A DNA stretch of 64,000 nt from the NCBI RefSeq assembly GCF_002929845.1, contig NZ_PJJS01000037.1:1-64000 (forward strand). The letters are read 5' to 3'. The notes below the pieces were generated by a model. The model saw nothing but the letters and a program-made list of their open reading frames with translations. It made no database searches and had not been told where the DNA came from. Within the stretch, counting starts at the first letter, position 1; each line of letters begins with the position of its first letter. The stretch comes from Cryobacterium sp. M96. GTDB lineage: Bacteria; Actinomycetota; Actinomycetes; Actinomycetales; Microbacteriaceae. The position numbers were made by a program, and so were the translations under genes. Of the stretch, positions 27,660 to 36,818 are shown one piece after another.

Positions 27660-29014
27660 GACGGGGCTCCGGAAACGAGCGTCGACCAGAGGTCGGTGAA
27701 CTGGGGAAGGGTCTTGGCGGTCGTGTCGATGTTCTCGATCAGCACGCCGGGAACGAGGAGACCGATCAGCGCGCCTGCGGTCGCCATCCGGTGGTCGTCG
27801 TAGGTGTTCCACGGCCCACCGTGCAGCGGGCGCGGGTCGATCCGCAACCCGTCGGGCAGCTCGGTGACGGAACCGCCGAGCCCGTTGATCTCCGCGGCGA
27901 GGGCCGCCAACCGGTCGGTTTCGTGGTGCCGGATGTGCCCGATCCCGGTGATCGTGCTCGGGGACTCGGCCAGGGCGGCCAGGGCCACGAGCGTGGGCGC
28001 GAGCTCTCCGCCGGTCGACAGGTCGAGCTCCACGCCCCGGATGCGGCCGGTCCCGGAGACCGTGAGCCGTTCGCCCTCCCGAGACACCTCGGCGCCGAAG
28101 CGCGGCAGCAGGTCGGCCAGGTCGGCGCCGACCTGGGTGGTGGTCTCGGGCCAGCCGGAGATGGTGACGCTGCCCCCGGCCACGAGGGCCGCGGCGAGGA
28201 ACGGCGCCGCGTTCGAGAGATCGGGTTCGATGTCGACCTCGGCGCCCTGGATCGGGCCGGGAGCCACGATCCACTCGCCGACGGCCGGGCTGTGCACCGT
28301 GACGCCGCGCCGGGCCAGCGTGGCGATGGTCATCTCGATGTGCGGCAGGCTGGGCAGGCGCTCGCCGGAATGGCGCAGGTGCAGGCCCTGCCCGAAGCGC
28401 GGCGCGGCGAGCAGCAGGCCGGAGACGAACTGGCTCGACGTGGACGCGTCGATGGTGATCTCCCCGCCGACTAGCGTGCCGGTGCCGTGCACGGTGAAGG
28501 GCAGGGCGCCGCGACCGTCGTCGTTGATGTCGGCGCCGAGGGCCCGCAGGGACGAGATGGTGGTGCCCATCGGGCGGCGGCGTGCGCCGGCGTCCCCGTC
28601 GAAGGTGGTCGGCCCGAGGCCGAGCGTCGCGACCGGCGGCAGGAAACGCATCACGGTGCCGGCGAGACCGCAGTCGACGGTCGTCGACCCGAGCAGCTCC
28701 CCGGGGGTGATCCTCAGGTCGGAACCGAACTCCCCGGCGCCGGGGACCTCCTCGATGACGGTGCCCAGTTGACGCAGCGCCGCGACCATCAAGTCGCTGT
28801 CCCGCGAGTGCAGCGGGGCACGCAACAGCGACGGATGCGCGGCGAGGGCGCTGAGCACCAGCTCCCGGTTGGTCAGCGACTTCGACCCCGGCAGGGATAC
28901 GGACGCTGAAAGCGGGCCGGCGGCCGTCGGAGCGGGCCAGCGGGCATCCGTCACCTCGGGCGACGTGTCGCCGTAGGGATCGAACTCAGGCTTGGAATAT
29001 CTCGAGATCAACAT
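27656..29014 (-). CDS. aroA: 3-phosphoshikimate 1-carboxyvinyltransferase (EPSP synthase)
   Basis: A 452-residue EPSP synthase, sixth step of the shikimate pathway. The first domain carries the phosphate-binding [18 protein letters not shown] and the substrate loop [28 protein letters not shown] and [18 protein letters not shown] follow, and [16 protein letters not shown] and [15 protein letters not shown] are the C-terminal signatures. All are intact, so the enzyme should be active. The first 25 residues are an extension common in actinobacteria. TATTCT (complement of 29023-29028) lies 8 nt before the ATG, suggesting a leaderless start. The gene is divergent from sigR and [15 protein letters not shown] coupled to rsgA. 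Confidence 0.95.
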   Translation of the reverse strand: MLISRYSKPEFDPYGDTSPEVTDARWPAPTAAGPLSASVSLPGSKSLTNRELVLSALAAHPSLLRAPLHSRDSDLMVAALRQLGTVIEEVPGAGEFGSDLRITPGELLGSTTVDCGLAGTVMRFLPPVATLGLGPTTFDGDAGARRRPMGTTISSLRALGADINDDGRGALPFTVHGTGTLVGGEITIDASTSSQFVSGLLLAAPRFGQGLHLRHSGERLPSLPHIEMTIATLARRGVTVHSPAVGEWIVAPGPIQGAEVDIEPDLSNAAPFLAAALVAGGSVTISGWPETTTQVGADLADLLPRFGAEVSREGERLTVSGTGRIRGVELDLSTGGELAPTLVALAALAESPSTITGIGHIRHHETDRLAALAAEINGLGGSVTELPDGLRIDPRPLHGGPWNTYDDHRMATAGALIGLLVPGVLIENIDTTAKTLPQFTDLWSTLVSGAPS

Positions 29015-29124
29015 CGGTTATCAGAATAGTCGGTGATGAAAAAAAGAGGGAGGCCAGGGTGACGCTGTCCATGGTGCTGGAGCGACCTGCGGTCGTTTCA
29101 CGCGACGGCTTAGGATTGTCCGTG

Positions 29125-29730
29125 ATGACAACCGATGCGATCGAAATGCGAGACCTGTTCGAAGAGCAGGCGCTGCCCTTTATCGACCAGCTGTACGCCG
29201 CGGCCATGCGCATGACGCGCAACCCCTCCGACGCCCAGGATCTGGTTCAGGAAACGTTCGTGAAAGCGTTCGCTGCGTTCAAACAGTTCGAGCAGGGCAC
29301 GAATCTCAAGGCCTGGCTGTACCGCATCCTGACCAACACCTTCATCAACACGTACCGCAAGAAGCAGCGTGAGCCGTTCCAGGGCACCATCGACGATCTC
29401 GCGGACTGGCAGCTCGGCGGCGCGGAGTCCCGCACGGCGATGGCGAATCGTTCGGCGGAGGCCGAGGCCATCGACCACCTGCCGGACAGCGCCGTCAAGG
29501 ACGCTTTGCAGTCCATCCCGGAGGACTTCCGGCTGGCTGTCTACTTCGCCGACGTGGAGGGGTTCTCTTACCAGGAGATCGCCGAAATCATGAAAACACC
29601 CATTGGCACCGTGATGAGTCGCCTGCATCGTGGCCGGCGCCTCCTGCGCGACCTGTTGGCCGGTTACGCCCTTGAGCGCGGCCTGGGAACAGCGGCGGGC
29701 CAGACTCGAACCGGGAGCACACCAGCATGA
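29125..29730 (+). CDS. sigR: ECF sigma factor SigR/SigH
   Basis: A 201-residue ECF sigma factor of the SigR (Streptomyces)/SigH (Mycobacterium) group, which controls the thiol-oxidative stress response. Region 2 includes [20 protein letters not shown] and [20 protein letters not shown]. Region 4 is [31 protein letters not shown]. The rsrA gene overlaps its stop codon, which confirms the identity. I chose the ATG at 29125 ([10 protein letters not shown]); a GTG three bases earlier lies 5 nt after TAGGAT and may be the true leaderless start. I did not find a convincing GGAAT-N18-GTT autoregulatory promoter upstream. Confidence 0.94.
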   Translation: MTTDAIEMRDLFEEQALPFIDQLYAAAMRMTRNPSDAQDLVQETFVKAFAAFKQFEQGTNLKAWLYRILTNTFINTYRKKQREPFQGTIDDLADWQLGGAESRTAMANRSAEAEAIDHLPDSAVKDALQSIPEDFRLAVYFADVEGFSYQEIAEIMKTPIGTVMSRLHRGRRLLRDLLAGYALERGLGTAAGQTRTGSTPA

Positions 29731-29969
29731 CCGATTATGGCTGCGAGAAGGCCAAGGCCGAACTCGAGGAATACCTGCACAACGAACTGTGCGGCGAAGA
29801 CGCGTCTGACATTCAGGAGCACCTCGCCCACTGCAGCGACTGCAGCGACGAGCACCTGGTCGGGCGCACACTGACCGAGGCTGTGCAGCGCGCATGCCGT
29901 GAAATGGCCCCCGAAGACCTGCGCGACCAGGTGTTGCTGAAGCTGCGCACCATCCAGTCCGCCCACTAG
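29727..29969 (+). CDS. rsrA: zinc-binding anti-sigma factor RsrA
   Basis: An 80-residue ZAS-family anti-sigma factor that holds SigR inactive until disulfide stress. The zinc motif is His32-x3-Cys36-x2-Cys39 (HLAHCSDC), with additional Cys6 and Cys22 that may act in redox sensing. The N-terminal helix [14 protein letters not shown] fits the family. Its ATG overlaps the sigR stop (ATGA), ensuring coupled synthesis. The TAG stop lies in a CTAG tetramer (29966-29969) shared with the stop of the convergent VOC gene. Confidence 0.95.
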   Translation: MTDYGCEKAKAELEEYLHNELCGEDASDIQEHLAHCSDCSDEHLVGRTLTEAVQRACREMAPEDLRDQVLLKLRTIQSAH

Positions 29970-30802
29970 CCGATCGGCAGGTCGGCGTCCTCCTCACCGG
30001 CGTCGTCGATGTTCTTCTCCTCGGGGAGCGGCTCGTCGACCGAGCCGAGCACGAACAGGGCCCCGGTCGGGTCGGTGACCAGCGCGAAGGTGCCGAACTC
30101 CGCCGTCCACGGCTCACGGACGACCGTGCCGCCGAGCTCTGTCACGGTCGTGACGGCCGCGTGCACGTCAGGCACCCCGAGATAGAGCTGCCAGTGCGAG
30201 GGCACGCTGTCGGGCAGGTGTTCCGCGGCGTCGAAGACGCCCGTCACCATCTCACCCTCCGCCCCGATCGTGCTGTAGCGGAAGTCCTCCGTGTCGCTCA
30301 GGACGACCGGTTTCCAGCCGAACACCTCGGTGTAGAAATCGAGAGCGGCGGAATAGGAGCGGGTGTTCAGCTCGTGCCAGACCGGTGAGCCCGCCTCGCC
30401 GAAGACGTCGAAGCCGGTGAACTCGTCGGCCTGCCACACCCCGAAGGGCGCACCCGTCGGGTCCATCAGGATGGCCATGCGGCCCATGGTTCCCACCGTC
30501 ATCGGCTCGGCCAGCACGTCTGCGCCGGCCGCGCGGGCGGCGGCGACGGCGGCGTCGGCATCCGTCACCGACAGGTAGGTGGTCCACGCGTCGGGCAGTC
30601 GGGAACCCGGCTCCTGTGAGCTCATGCCGGCGACGTCCGCGTCGCCCTTCCGGAAGGTGACGTAGTTGCCGTACTCCGAACCGGAATCGCTGGCCGTCCA
30701 GCCGAACAGCCGTGTGTAGAACTCCCGGGCGCGCGGCAGGTCGGAGGTCATCAGGTCGGCCCAGCAGGGCTGACCGGTTCGGTTCGCGTGCGGTGCGGGC
30801 AT
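29966..30802 (-). CDS. VOC/glyoxalase-like two-domain protein
   Basis: A 278-residue protein with two vicinal-oxygen-chelate domains in tandem. Domain one starts at PCWADLMTSDLPRAREFYTRLFGW and ends IMDPTGAPFGVWQADEF. Domain two starts at HELNTRSYSAALDFYTEVFGW and ends DPTGALFVLGS. This matches the glyoxalase/bleomycin-resistance-like family (27 kDa antigen Cfp30B-like proteins). No specific substrate can be inferred. The tail is acidic (EEKNIDDAGEEDADLP). I chose the ATG at 30802 because AAGGAG lies 8 nt upstream; the extension to 31177 crosses palindromic element copy 4. Confidence 0.88.
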   Translation of the reverse strand: MPAPHANRTGQPCWADLMTSDLPRAREFYTRLFGWTASDSGSEYGNYVTFRKGDADVAGMSSQEPGSRLPDAWTTYLSVTDADAAVAAARAAGADVLAEPMTVGTMGRMAILMDPTGAPFGVWQADEFTGFDVFGEAGSPVWHELNTRSYSAALDFYTEVFGWKPVVLSDTEDFRYSTIGAEGEMVTGVFDAAEHLPDSVPSHWQLYLGVPDVHAAVTTVTELGGTVVREPWTAEFGTFALVTDPTGALFVLGSVDEPLPEEKNIDDAGEEDADLPIG

Positions 30803-30849
30803 GGCGGAGCTCCTTGTCGGTGGCCGATGCGTCGGCGGGCGGTGCGGCC

Positions 30850-30855
30850 AGCCTA
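30850..30855 (-). promoter_or_regulatory. -10 candidate for the VOC gene
   Basis: TAGGCT on the minus strand lies about 47 bp before the ATG, which would give a 5' leader of about 40 nt with its own AAGGAG. There is no clear -35. The same hexamer precedes the PdtaS-type gene. Confidence 0.35.
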
Positions 30856-31012
30856 GATGAGTGAGTCCTGATAGCCGAGGGGCGATAGGGGTTCGCGGTT
30901 CCGAAACGGTTGTTCCCGGTGCTGACGCCGGGCGATCAGGGGACCGTGACGCTGGATGAAGTGTGGCCCGCCGTGTCTTTCGAGTCCGAAGCCGTGCAGT
31001 AGCGCTGTCCCG

Positions 31013-31096
31013 AACGAATTCGACGGAGATTCCGCCCCAATCAACCCAAAACGTCCGGAAATGCTGTTTTGGAAGAAAATCTCCGTCGAATTGGTT
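31013..31096. repeat. palindromic intergenic element, copy 4
   Basis: Arms AACGAATTCGACGGAGATT (31013-31031) and AATCTCCGTCGAATTGGTT (31078-31096) pair at 18 of 19 positions around a 46-nt loop. It shares the TTGG right end and flanking sequence with copy 2, so the two form a subfamily. It lies downstream of kgd and upstream of the VOC gene. Confidence 0.9.
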
Positions 31097-31246
31097 CGAC
31101 GCCGGGTCATGACCAGCGCTACGCGGTCGTCGCCTCTGATCTTGCGGGGGTGACACAGCCCGTCGATCAGGCCTCACCCGTCGAGGACTGGGCCGTAGCG
31201 TCCGGTGCGGCCCATTCTGTCGAACGGTTCTGCCGGTCGGCGCAGG

Positions 31247-34200
31247 TCACAGGGTAAGCGCCTGGCGTAGTAGTTCGGCCTGCTCGACCGCGTGACGCTT
31301 CGCCGAGCCCGCCGCCGGCGACGCCGACGCCGCCCGGGAGAACAGGGTCACCGGGCGCGGGCCCAGCTTGTTCGTCTCGAGGTAGAAGAACGGCCAGGCA
31401 CCCTGGTTCTCCGGCTCGTCCTGCACCCAGGCGAGTTCAGCGTCGGGGTACTGGTCTGCGACCTGCTTGAGTTCGACGGCGGGCAGCGGGTAGAACTGCT
31501 CCAGGCGAACCAGCGCGATCTCCGGGTTCGGGTTCTTGTCGAGTTCGGCGAGCAGGTCGTAGTAGAGCTTGCCGGCCAGGAACAGCACCCGCTTGACGCG
31601 CGGCTTGTCGGTGATCCGGGCGTCGTCGATGACCGGTTCGAACCGGCCGGTGGTGAAGTCGGCCACCTCGCTGGTCGCGCCGCGCAGGCGCAGCATCGAC
31701 TTCGGAGTGAAGACGATCAGCGGGCGCCGCGGGCGCATGTAGGCCTGACGGCGCAGCAGGTGGAAGTACGACGCGGGCGTCGACGGGCGAGCGACGGTCA
31801 TGTTGTCTTCCGCGCACAGCTGCAGGTAGCGCTCGATCCGGGCGGACGAGTGGTCCGGCCCCTGGCCCTCGTAGCCGTGCGGCAGCAGCAGCACAACGGA
31901 TGACCGCTGGCCCCACTTCTGCTCGGCGGAGGAGACGAACTCGTCGATGACCGTCTGGGCACCGTTGGCGAAGTCGCCGAACTGCGCCTCCCAGAGCACC
32001 AGGGCGTCGGCGCGTTCCACCGAGTAGCCGTACTCGAAGCCCATGGCCGCGTATTCGCTGAGCAGCGAGTCGTAGATCCAGAACCGGGCCTGGTCTTCGC
32101 TGAGGTTCGCCAAGGGCAGCCATTCCTGGCCGTTGATGCGGTCGTGCAGCACCGCGTGACGCTGCACGAACGTGCCGCGGCGGGCATCCTGGCCGGCGAA
32201 GCGCACCGGTGTGCGCTCGAGCAGCAGGGAGCCGAGGGCGAGGAGTTCGCCGAAGCTCCAGTCGATTTTGCCGTTGCGACTCATGTCGTTGCGCTTCTGC
32301 ATCAGCTGCTGCAGCTTATTGTGCACGGTGAAGCCGGCGGGCTTGTTCAGGAAGGCATCGCCGATCAGGTGCACGACCGCTTCGGGCACCCCGGTCGTGG
32401 CCGGTTCCCCGACCGCGTCGTCGTGCTTGTCGGTACCGTGCTTCTCGGCACCGATGCCCTGCGGCGCGGCACCGGCCGCGCTGACGATCGGGATCGACGA
32501 GGACTGCGCCGCGTGCGTCTCCATGAACGCGCGCTCGAGGCGGTCCTGGAAATCCGCGTGCGAGGCCTCGTATTCCTCCTGCGTGATGTCGCCGCGACCG
32601 ACGAGAGCCTCGGTGAAAAGCTTCCGGACGGAGCGCTTGGCCTCGATCAGGTTGTACATCAACGGCTGGGTCATCGAGGGGTCGTCGCCCTCGTTGTGCC
32701 CGCGGCGGCGGTAGCAGACGAGGTCGATGACGACGTCCCGCTTGAATTCCTGACGGTAGGCGAAGGCGAGCTCCGCGACCCGCACCACGGCCTCGGGGTC
32801 GTCCCCGTTGACGTGGAAGATGGGCGCCTGGATGGTCTTGGCGACATCCGTCGAGTACACCGAGGTGCGTCCGTCACCGGGCAGTGTGGTGAAGCCGACC
32901 TGGTTGTTGACGACCAGATGGATGGTGCCGCCGGTGCGGAACCCGCGCAGTTGGGACATCTGGAGCGTCTCCAGGACGATGCCCTGGCCGGCCATGGCCG
33001 CGTCGCCGTGCACGAGGACGGGGAGGGTGGAGAAGGTGCCGATCGGCTTGCGGTCCTGCTTGGCGCGCACGATGCCCTCGAGGACGCCGTCGACGGCCTC
33101 GAGGTGGGACGGGTTCGCGGCCAGGTAGACCGGCATCTCCGTGCCGTTGGTGGCACGGAAGGTGCCCTCGGTGCCCAGGTGGTACTTGACGTCGCCGGAG
33201 CCCTGCACGGTGCGGGGATCCTGCGTGCCCTCGAACTCGCGGAAGATCTGACCGTAGGTCTTGCCTGCGATGTTGGTGAGCACGTTCAGGCGCCCGCGGT
33301 GGGCCATGCCGATGCAGACCTCGTCGAGGCCGGCATCCGCGGCACCCTGCAGGATCGAGTCGAGCAGCGCGATGGTGGACTCGCCGCCCTCGAGGCTGAA
33401 CCGCTTCTGGCCGACGTACTTGGTCTGTAGGAAGGTCTCGAAGGCCTCCGCCTCGTTGAGCTTGCCGAGGATGCGCATCTGCTCGTCATGCGTGGGCTTG
33501 ACGTAGCTCTTCTCCATCTTTTCCTGCATCCACTTGCGCTGGGCAGGGTCCTGGATGTGCATGTACTCGATGCCGGTCGTGCGGCAGTAGGAGTCGCGCA
33601 GCACGCCGAGGATGTCGCGCAGGAGCATCAGGCGTTTGCTGCCGAACCCGCCGGTGACGAACTCGCGGTCCAGGTCCCAGAAGGTCAGCCCGTGGTTCGA
33701 GATTTCCAGGTCGGGGTGGGAGCGCTGCGTGTATTCAAGCGGGTCGATGTCGGCCATCAGGTGGCCGCGCACGCGGAACGCGTTGATGAGCTCCTGCACG
33801 CGGGCGGTCTTGTCGACGGCGCTGGCCAGGTCGACGCTGATGTCGGGCGCCCAGTGGATCGGGTCGTACGGGATGCGCAGGGCCGAGAAGATGTCCTCGT
33901 AGAAGTTGTGCTGCCCGATCAGGAGCTCGTGCACGATCTTGAGGAATTCGCCCGAGCCGGCACCCTGGATGACCCGGTGGTCGTAGGTGCTGGTCAGCGT
34001 GATGGTCTTGGAGATGGCGAGGCCGGTCAGGGTCTTGCCGCTGGAACCCTGGAACTCGGCCGGGTAGTCGAGGGCGCCGGCGCCGATGATGCAGCCCTGG
34101 CCCTTCATCAGGCGCGGCACGGAGTGCACCGTGCCGATGCCACCGGGGTTGGTGAGGGAGACCGTGGCGCCGGAGAAGTCATCCGCCGTCAGCTTGCCTT

Positions 34201-35059
34201 TGCGGGCCCGGGTGACGAGGTCTTCGTAGGAGGAGAGGTACTCGCCGAAGGTCATCGTGTCCGCGCGCTTGATGGCCGGGACCATCAGGGAGCGGGTGCC
34301 GTCGGGCTTGGGCAGGTCGATCGCGATGCCGAGGCCGACGTGCGCGGGAGCGATGACCGAGGGCTTGCCCTCGATCTCGTTGTAGTAGACGTTCTGGCTG
34401 GGGAACATCTTCAGCGCCTGGATCAGCGCCCAACCGATCAGGTGCGTGAACGACACCTTGCCGCCGCGCGAGCGCTTCATGTGGTTGTTCATCACGATGC
34501 GGTTGTCGATGAGGAGCTTCGCCGGGATGGTGCGCACGCTGGTGGCCGTGGGCACGGTCAGGCTGGCCGCCATGTTCGCCGCGAGGCTCTTGGACATGCC
34601 GCGGAGCGGGGTGACGACGTCGACCTCGGTGGCCTCGGTGGCGGTCGGCTGCGAGTTCGTGATCGGGATGTCGGCCGGCACGGGGACCCGCTTGGGCGCG
34701 CTGGACGTCGTGCGCGCGGTGCGCTGCCCGCCGACGACGGGGATGGGCGCCGTGATCGGGGCCGGCTCCGCCGCTGAGGCGGCCGGGGTTGCGGGGGTGC
34801 GTGCCGCGGGCGTGGTCACGTCGGGAGCGATCACGGCGGGCGCGTCGCCTGCGGGTGCGCTGCTCGCGGGAGCCTCTGAACCGTCGCTGCGGCCGTTCGC
34901 GGTCCGGTGGTAGCTCTCGAGGACGGGCCACCAGGACTCGTCCACCAGCTTCTTGTCGACGAGGTACCGTTCGTACAGTTCGTCGACGAGCCACTCGTTC
35001 GCTCCGAATTCACCCGACGTCGTCTCGTCGGATCCACTACCGGTCAACTGGCTTGACAC
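31247..35059 (-). CDS. kgd: multifunctional 2-oxoglutarate decarboxylase/dehydrogenase (Kgd)
   Basis: A 1270-residue fusion typical of Corynebacteriales and relatives: an E2-type succinyltransferase domain joined to the thiamine-diphosphate E1 of 2-oxoglutarate dehydrogenase. The N terminus (ANEWLVDELYERYLVDKKLV) is followed by a Pro/Ala-rich linker with no lipoyl domain. The E2 core ends with STYDHRVIQGAGSGEFL (catalytic His). The E1 part has GMAHRGRLNVLTNI, HGDAAMAGQGIVLETLQMSQ for ThDP/Mg, and a C-terminal transketolase-like region (LLPHGYEGQGPDHSSAR). I chose the GTG at 35059; upstream frame continues only as antisense of guaB1. It is divergent from guaB1. It closes the TCA cycle together with separate lipoyl-bearing partners. 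Confidence 0.95.
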   Translation of the reverse strand: MSSQLTGSGSDETTSGEFGANEWLVDELYERYLVDKKLVDESWWPVLESYHRTANGRSDGSEAPASSAPAGDAPAVIAPDVTTPAARTPATPAASAAEPAPITAPIPVVGGQRTARTTSSAPKRVPVPADIPITNSQPTATEATEVDVVTPLRGMSKSLAANMAASLTVPTATSVRTIPAKLLIDNRIVMNNHMKRSRGGKVSFTHLIGWALIQALKMFPSQNVYYNEIEGKPSVIAPAHVGLGIAIDLPKPDGTRSLMVPAIKRADTMTFGEYLSSYEDLVTRARKGKLTADDFSGATVSLTNPGGIGTVHSVPRLMKGQGCIIGAGALDYPAEFQGSSGKTLTGLAISKTITLTSTYDHRVIQGAGSGEFLKIVHELLIGQHNFYEDIFSALRIPYDPIHWAPDISVDLASAVDKTARVQELINAFRVRGHLMADIDPLEYTQRSHPDLEISNHGLTFWDLDREFVTGGFGSKRLMLLRDILGVLRDSYCRTTGIEYMHIQDPAQRKWMQEKMEKSYVKPTHDEQMRILGKLNEAEAFETFLQTKYVGQKRFSLEGGESTIALLDSILQGAADAGLDEVCIGMAHRGRLNVLTNIAGKTYGQIFREFEGTQDPRTVQGSGDVKYHLGTEGTFRATNGTEMPVYLAANPSHLEAVDGVLEGIVRAKQDRKPIGTFSTLPVLVHGDAAMAGQGIVLETLQMSQLRGFRTGGTIHLVVNNQVGFTTLPGDGRTSVYSTDVAKTIQAPIFHVNGDDPEAVVRVAELAFAYRQEFKRDVVIDLVCYRRRGHNEGDDPSMTQPLMYNLIEAKRSVRKLFTEALVGRGDITQEEYEASHADFQDRLERAFMETHAAQSSSIPIVSAAGAAPQGIGAEKHGTDKHDDAVGEPATTGVPEAVVHLIGDAFLNKPAGFTVHNKLQQLMQKRNDMSRNGKIDWSFGELLALGSLLLERTPVRFAGQDARRGTFVQRHAVLHDRINGQEWLPLANLSEDQARFWIYDSLLSEYAAMGFEYGYSVERADALVLWEAQFGDFANGAQTVIDEFVSSAEQKWGQRSSVVLLLPHGYEGQGPDHSSARIERYLQLCAEDNMTVARPSTPASYFHLLRRQAYMRPRRPLIVFTPKSMLRLRGATSEVADFTTGRFEPVIDDARITDKPRVKRVLFLAGKLYYDLLAELDKNPNPEIALVRLEQFYPLPAVELKQVADQYPDAELAWVQDEPENQGAWPFFYLETNKLGPRPVTLFSRAASASPAAGSAKRHAVEQAELLRQALTL

Positions 35060-35078
35060 AGCCGGTTCCCACTCTCTA

Positions 35079-35191
35079 CGTTGATTTTGAATGTCCCGAG
35101 CGGTCGTGCACGCCCGGTGCGGTCTGCCCGTCCAGCCTAATCCCCTCGGGCCTGGCTGCGGGCATCCCCGCGGGGCGCTAGCGTTATTTCC
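35079..35191 (+). promoter_or_regulatory. kgd/guaB1 divergent region
   Basis: The plus-strand TAGCGT (35179-35184) lies 7 nt before the guaB1 ATG, consistent with a leaderless transcript. On the minus strand a TAGGCT (near 35136-35141) is the best -10 candidate for kgd and would give a leader of about 70 nt. No operator-like palindrome was seen. Confidence 0.4.
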
Positions 35192-36631
35192 ATGCAGTTC
35201 TATGGAGCGGTACCCAGCCACGACCTCACGTATTCCGACGTCTTCCTTGTGCCGAGTCAATCGGATGTGAGCAGCCGCCTCGATGTCTCCCTCGCCCCGG
35301 GCGACGGCAGCGGCGCCACCATCCCCATCGTCTCGGCGAACATGAACTCGGTCACCGGGCCGCGCCTGGCGGCCGCGCTCGCTCGCCGCGGCGGGCTCGG
35401 CGTGCTGCCGCAGGACATGCACCTGCAGGAACTCGACGCCGCGATCCGCTGGGTCAAGGCCCAATCCACCCGCTTCGACACCCCCTTCAACTTCGCCCCG
35501 GGGGACACCGTGGCGCTCGCCCTGCGGCAGGTGCCGGCTGTGGCCGGCCAGGGATTGGTCATCAACGACCAGAACGGCGACTACCTGGGTGCCATCGACG
35601 CGTCCCGGCTGGCGACGGCGCTGCCCGACGCGCTCCTCGGAGACCTCCTGCACGGAACGATGACCTCCCTCGACGCCGACGATATCGAAGGCCCGCGCCG
35701 CGCTTTCGACGTGATGACCGCGGCCGAGCTCGACTTCGCCACCGTGCAGCACCACGGCCGGGTGATCGGCACCCTCAGCCGCAAGAGCGCGCTTCGCTCC
35801 ACCCTGTATCAGCCCGCGCTGGACGCGCAGGGCCGACTGCGCGTGGCCGCGGCGGTCGGCATCAACGGCGACATCGCGGCCAAGGCCCGGGCGCTCGTCG
35901 CCGCGGGGGTCGACGTTCTCGTGATCGACACCGCGCACGGCCACCAGGGCGGCATGACGCGGGCGATCGAGATCGTCGCCGACCTGGGCCTCGGCATCCC
36001 CATCGTGGCCGGCAACGTCGTGACCGCGGATGCCGTGGGTGACCTCGTCGGCGCCGGCGCCACCATCGTAAAGGTCGGCGTCGGCCCCGGCGCCATGTGC
36101 ACCACGCGCATGATGACGGCGGTCGGCCGCCCCCAGTTCTCGGCCGTGCTCGAGACCGCGGCCGCCGCCCGGGAACTCGGAGCGCACGTATGGGCCGACG
36201 GCGGGGTGCGCTACCCGCGCGACGTGGCGCTCGCGCTCGCCGCCGGCGCGGCATCCGTCATGATCGGATCCTGGTTCGCCGGCACGATCGAGGCACCCGG
36301 CCTGCTCGACCGGGACGCCGCCGGCGGCATTTACAAGGAGAGCTGGGGGATGGCCTCCACCAGGGCTGTGCGCCAGCGGTTCGACCGCCTCGACGCCTAC
36401 GGGCTGGCCCGCAAGACGCTCTTTGCCGAGGGGATCTCCAGCTCGAAGATCTACCTGGACCCGCTGCGGCCGTCCGTCGAGGACCTGCTCGACATGATCA
36501 CCTCCGGCGTGCGCAGCTCGTTCACTTATGCGGGCGCGACCTCGGTCGCGGAGTTCCACACCCGTTCGCTGGTCGGGATCCAGTCGGCGGCCGGCTACGA
36601 GGAGGGCAAGGCCCTGCCCGTCTCCTGGTAG
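35192..36631 (+). CDS. guaB1: GuaB1-family IMP dehydrogenase-related protein (GMP reductase)
   Basis: A 479-residue member of the IMPDH/GMP reductase superfamily, the actinobacterial GuaB1 clade. A mycobacterial GuaB1 has been characterised as a GMP reductase, so a purine-salvage role is more likely than IMP dehydrogenation. The TIM barrel starts LTYSDVFLVPSQSDV, with PIVSANMNSVTG. A CBS-like insertion covers about 105-210. The catalytic loop VGVGPGAMCTTRMMT carries Cys303. The flap region includes GGIYKESWGMAS, and SSSKIYLDPLRPSVEDLL is near the end. The full length is intact. Confidence 0.93.
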   Translation: MQFYGAVPSHDLTYSDVFLVPSQSDVSSRLDVSLAPGDGSGATIPIVSANMNSVTGPRLAAALARRGGLGVLPQDMHLQELDAAIRWVKAQSTRFDTPFNFAPGDTVALALRQVPAVAGQGLVINDQNGDYLGAIDASRLATALPDALLGDLLHGTMTSLDADDIEGPRRAFDVMTAAELDFATVQHHGRVIGTLSRKSALRSTLYQPALDAQGRLRVAAAVGINGDIAAKARALVAAGVDVLVIDTAHGHQGGMTRAIEIVADLGLGIPIVAGNVVTADAVGDLVGAGATIVKVGVGPGAMCTTRMMTAVGRPQFSAVLETAAAARELGAHVWADGGVRYPRDVALALAAGAASVMIGSWFAGTIEAPGLLDRDAAGGIYKESWGMASTRAVRQRFDRLDAYGLARKTLFAEGISSSKIYLDPLRPSVEDLLDMITSGVRSSFTYAGATSVAEFHTRSLVGIQSAAGYEEGKALPVSW

Positions 36632-36698
36632 AGGTGGGGGGCCTGACACCCGGGAACGACTCGTGGCCTCGGTGCCGGGCGGTAGACTGAGCGGAATA

Positions 36699-36818
36699 AT
36701 GGACGACCCCCCTCCTGCGCATGCGCCCGGTTTCTCGCCCGGAAATTCTTCCCGTCACCCGAACGGCGTCTCGGTCATGAACTTCGGCGCCGCCGTCGTC
36801 GAGGTCCGCCATGTATGA
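36699..36818 (+). CDS. possible 39-residue leader peptide coupled to CNNM gene
   Basis: A short open frame starts at ATG 36699 and ends on a TGA that overlaps the ATG of the next gene by 8 bp, an arrangement typical of [13 protein letters not shown] coupling. The peptide is Pro/His-rich at the start (MDDPPPAHAPGFSPGNSS) and has no membrane helix. TAGACT (36683-36688) lies 10 nt upstream as a -10 candidate, so [11 protein letters not shown] would begin almost at the mRNA 5' end. It may be a regulatory leader or chance; only the geometry supports it. Confidence 0.4.
   Translation: MDDPPPAHAPGFSPGNSSRHPNGVSVMNFGAAVVEVRHV

Larger units (their letters stand above)
30803..31246. other. gene-free stretch before kgd
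   Basis: 444 bp between the VOC gene start and the kgd stop. It holds the VOC promoter candidate and palindromic element copy 4 (31013-31096). The remaining sequence shows no gene with a start signal or family motif. The 45 bp left of copy 4 resemble the left flank of copy 2. Confidence 0.55.

Noticed and set aside
29015-29124. SigR-type autoregulatory promoter (GGAAT-N18-GTT) before sigR
   Set aside because: No match with correct spacing was found; the nearest GGAGC/CGTTT pair is only about 11 bp apart.
31247-36649. Single 1800-residue open frame covering kgd and beyond
   Set aside because: Everything upstream of the GTG at 35059 is antisense to guaB1. The family N terminus (NEWLVDELYERYLVDKK) follows the 35059 start.
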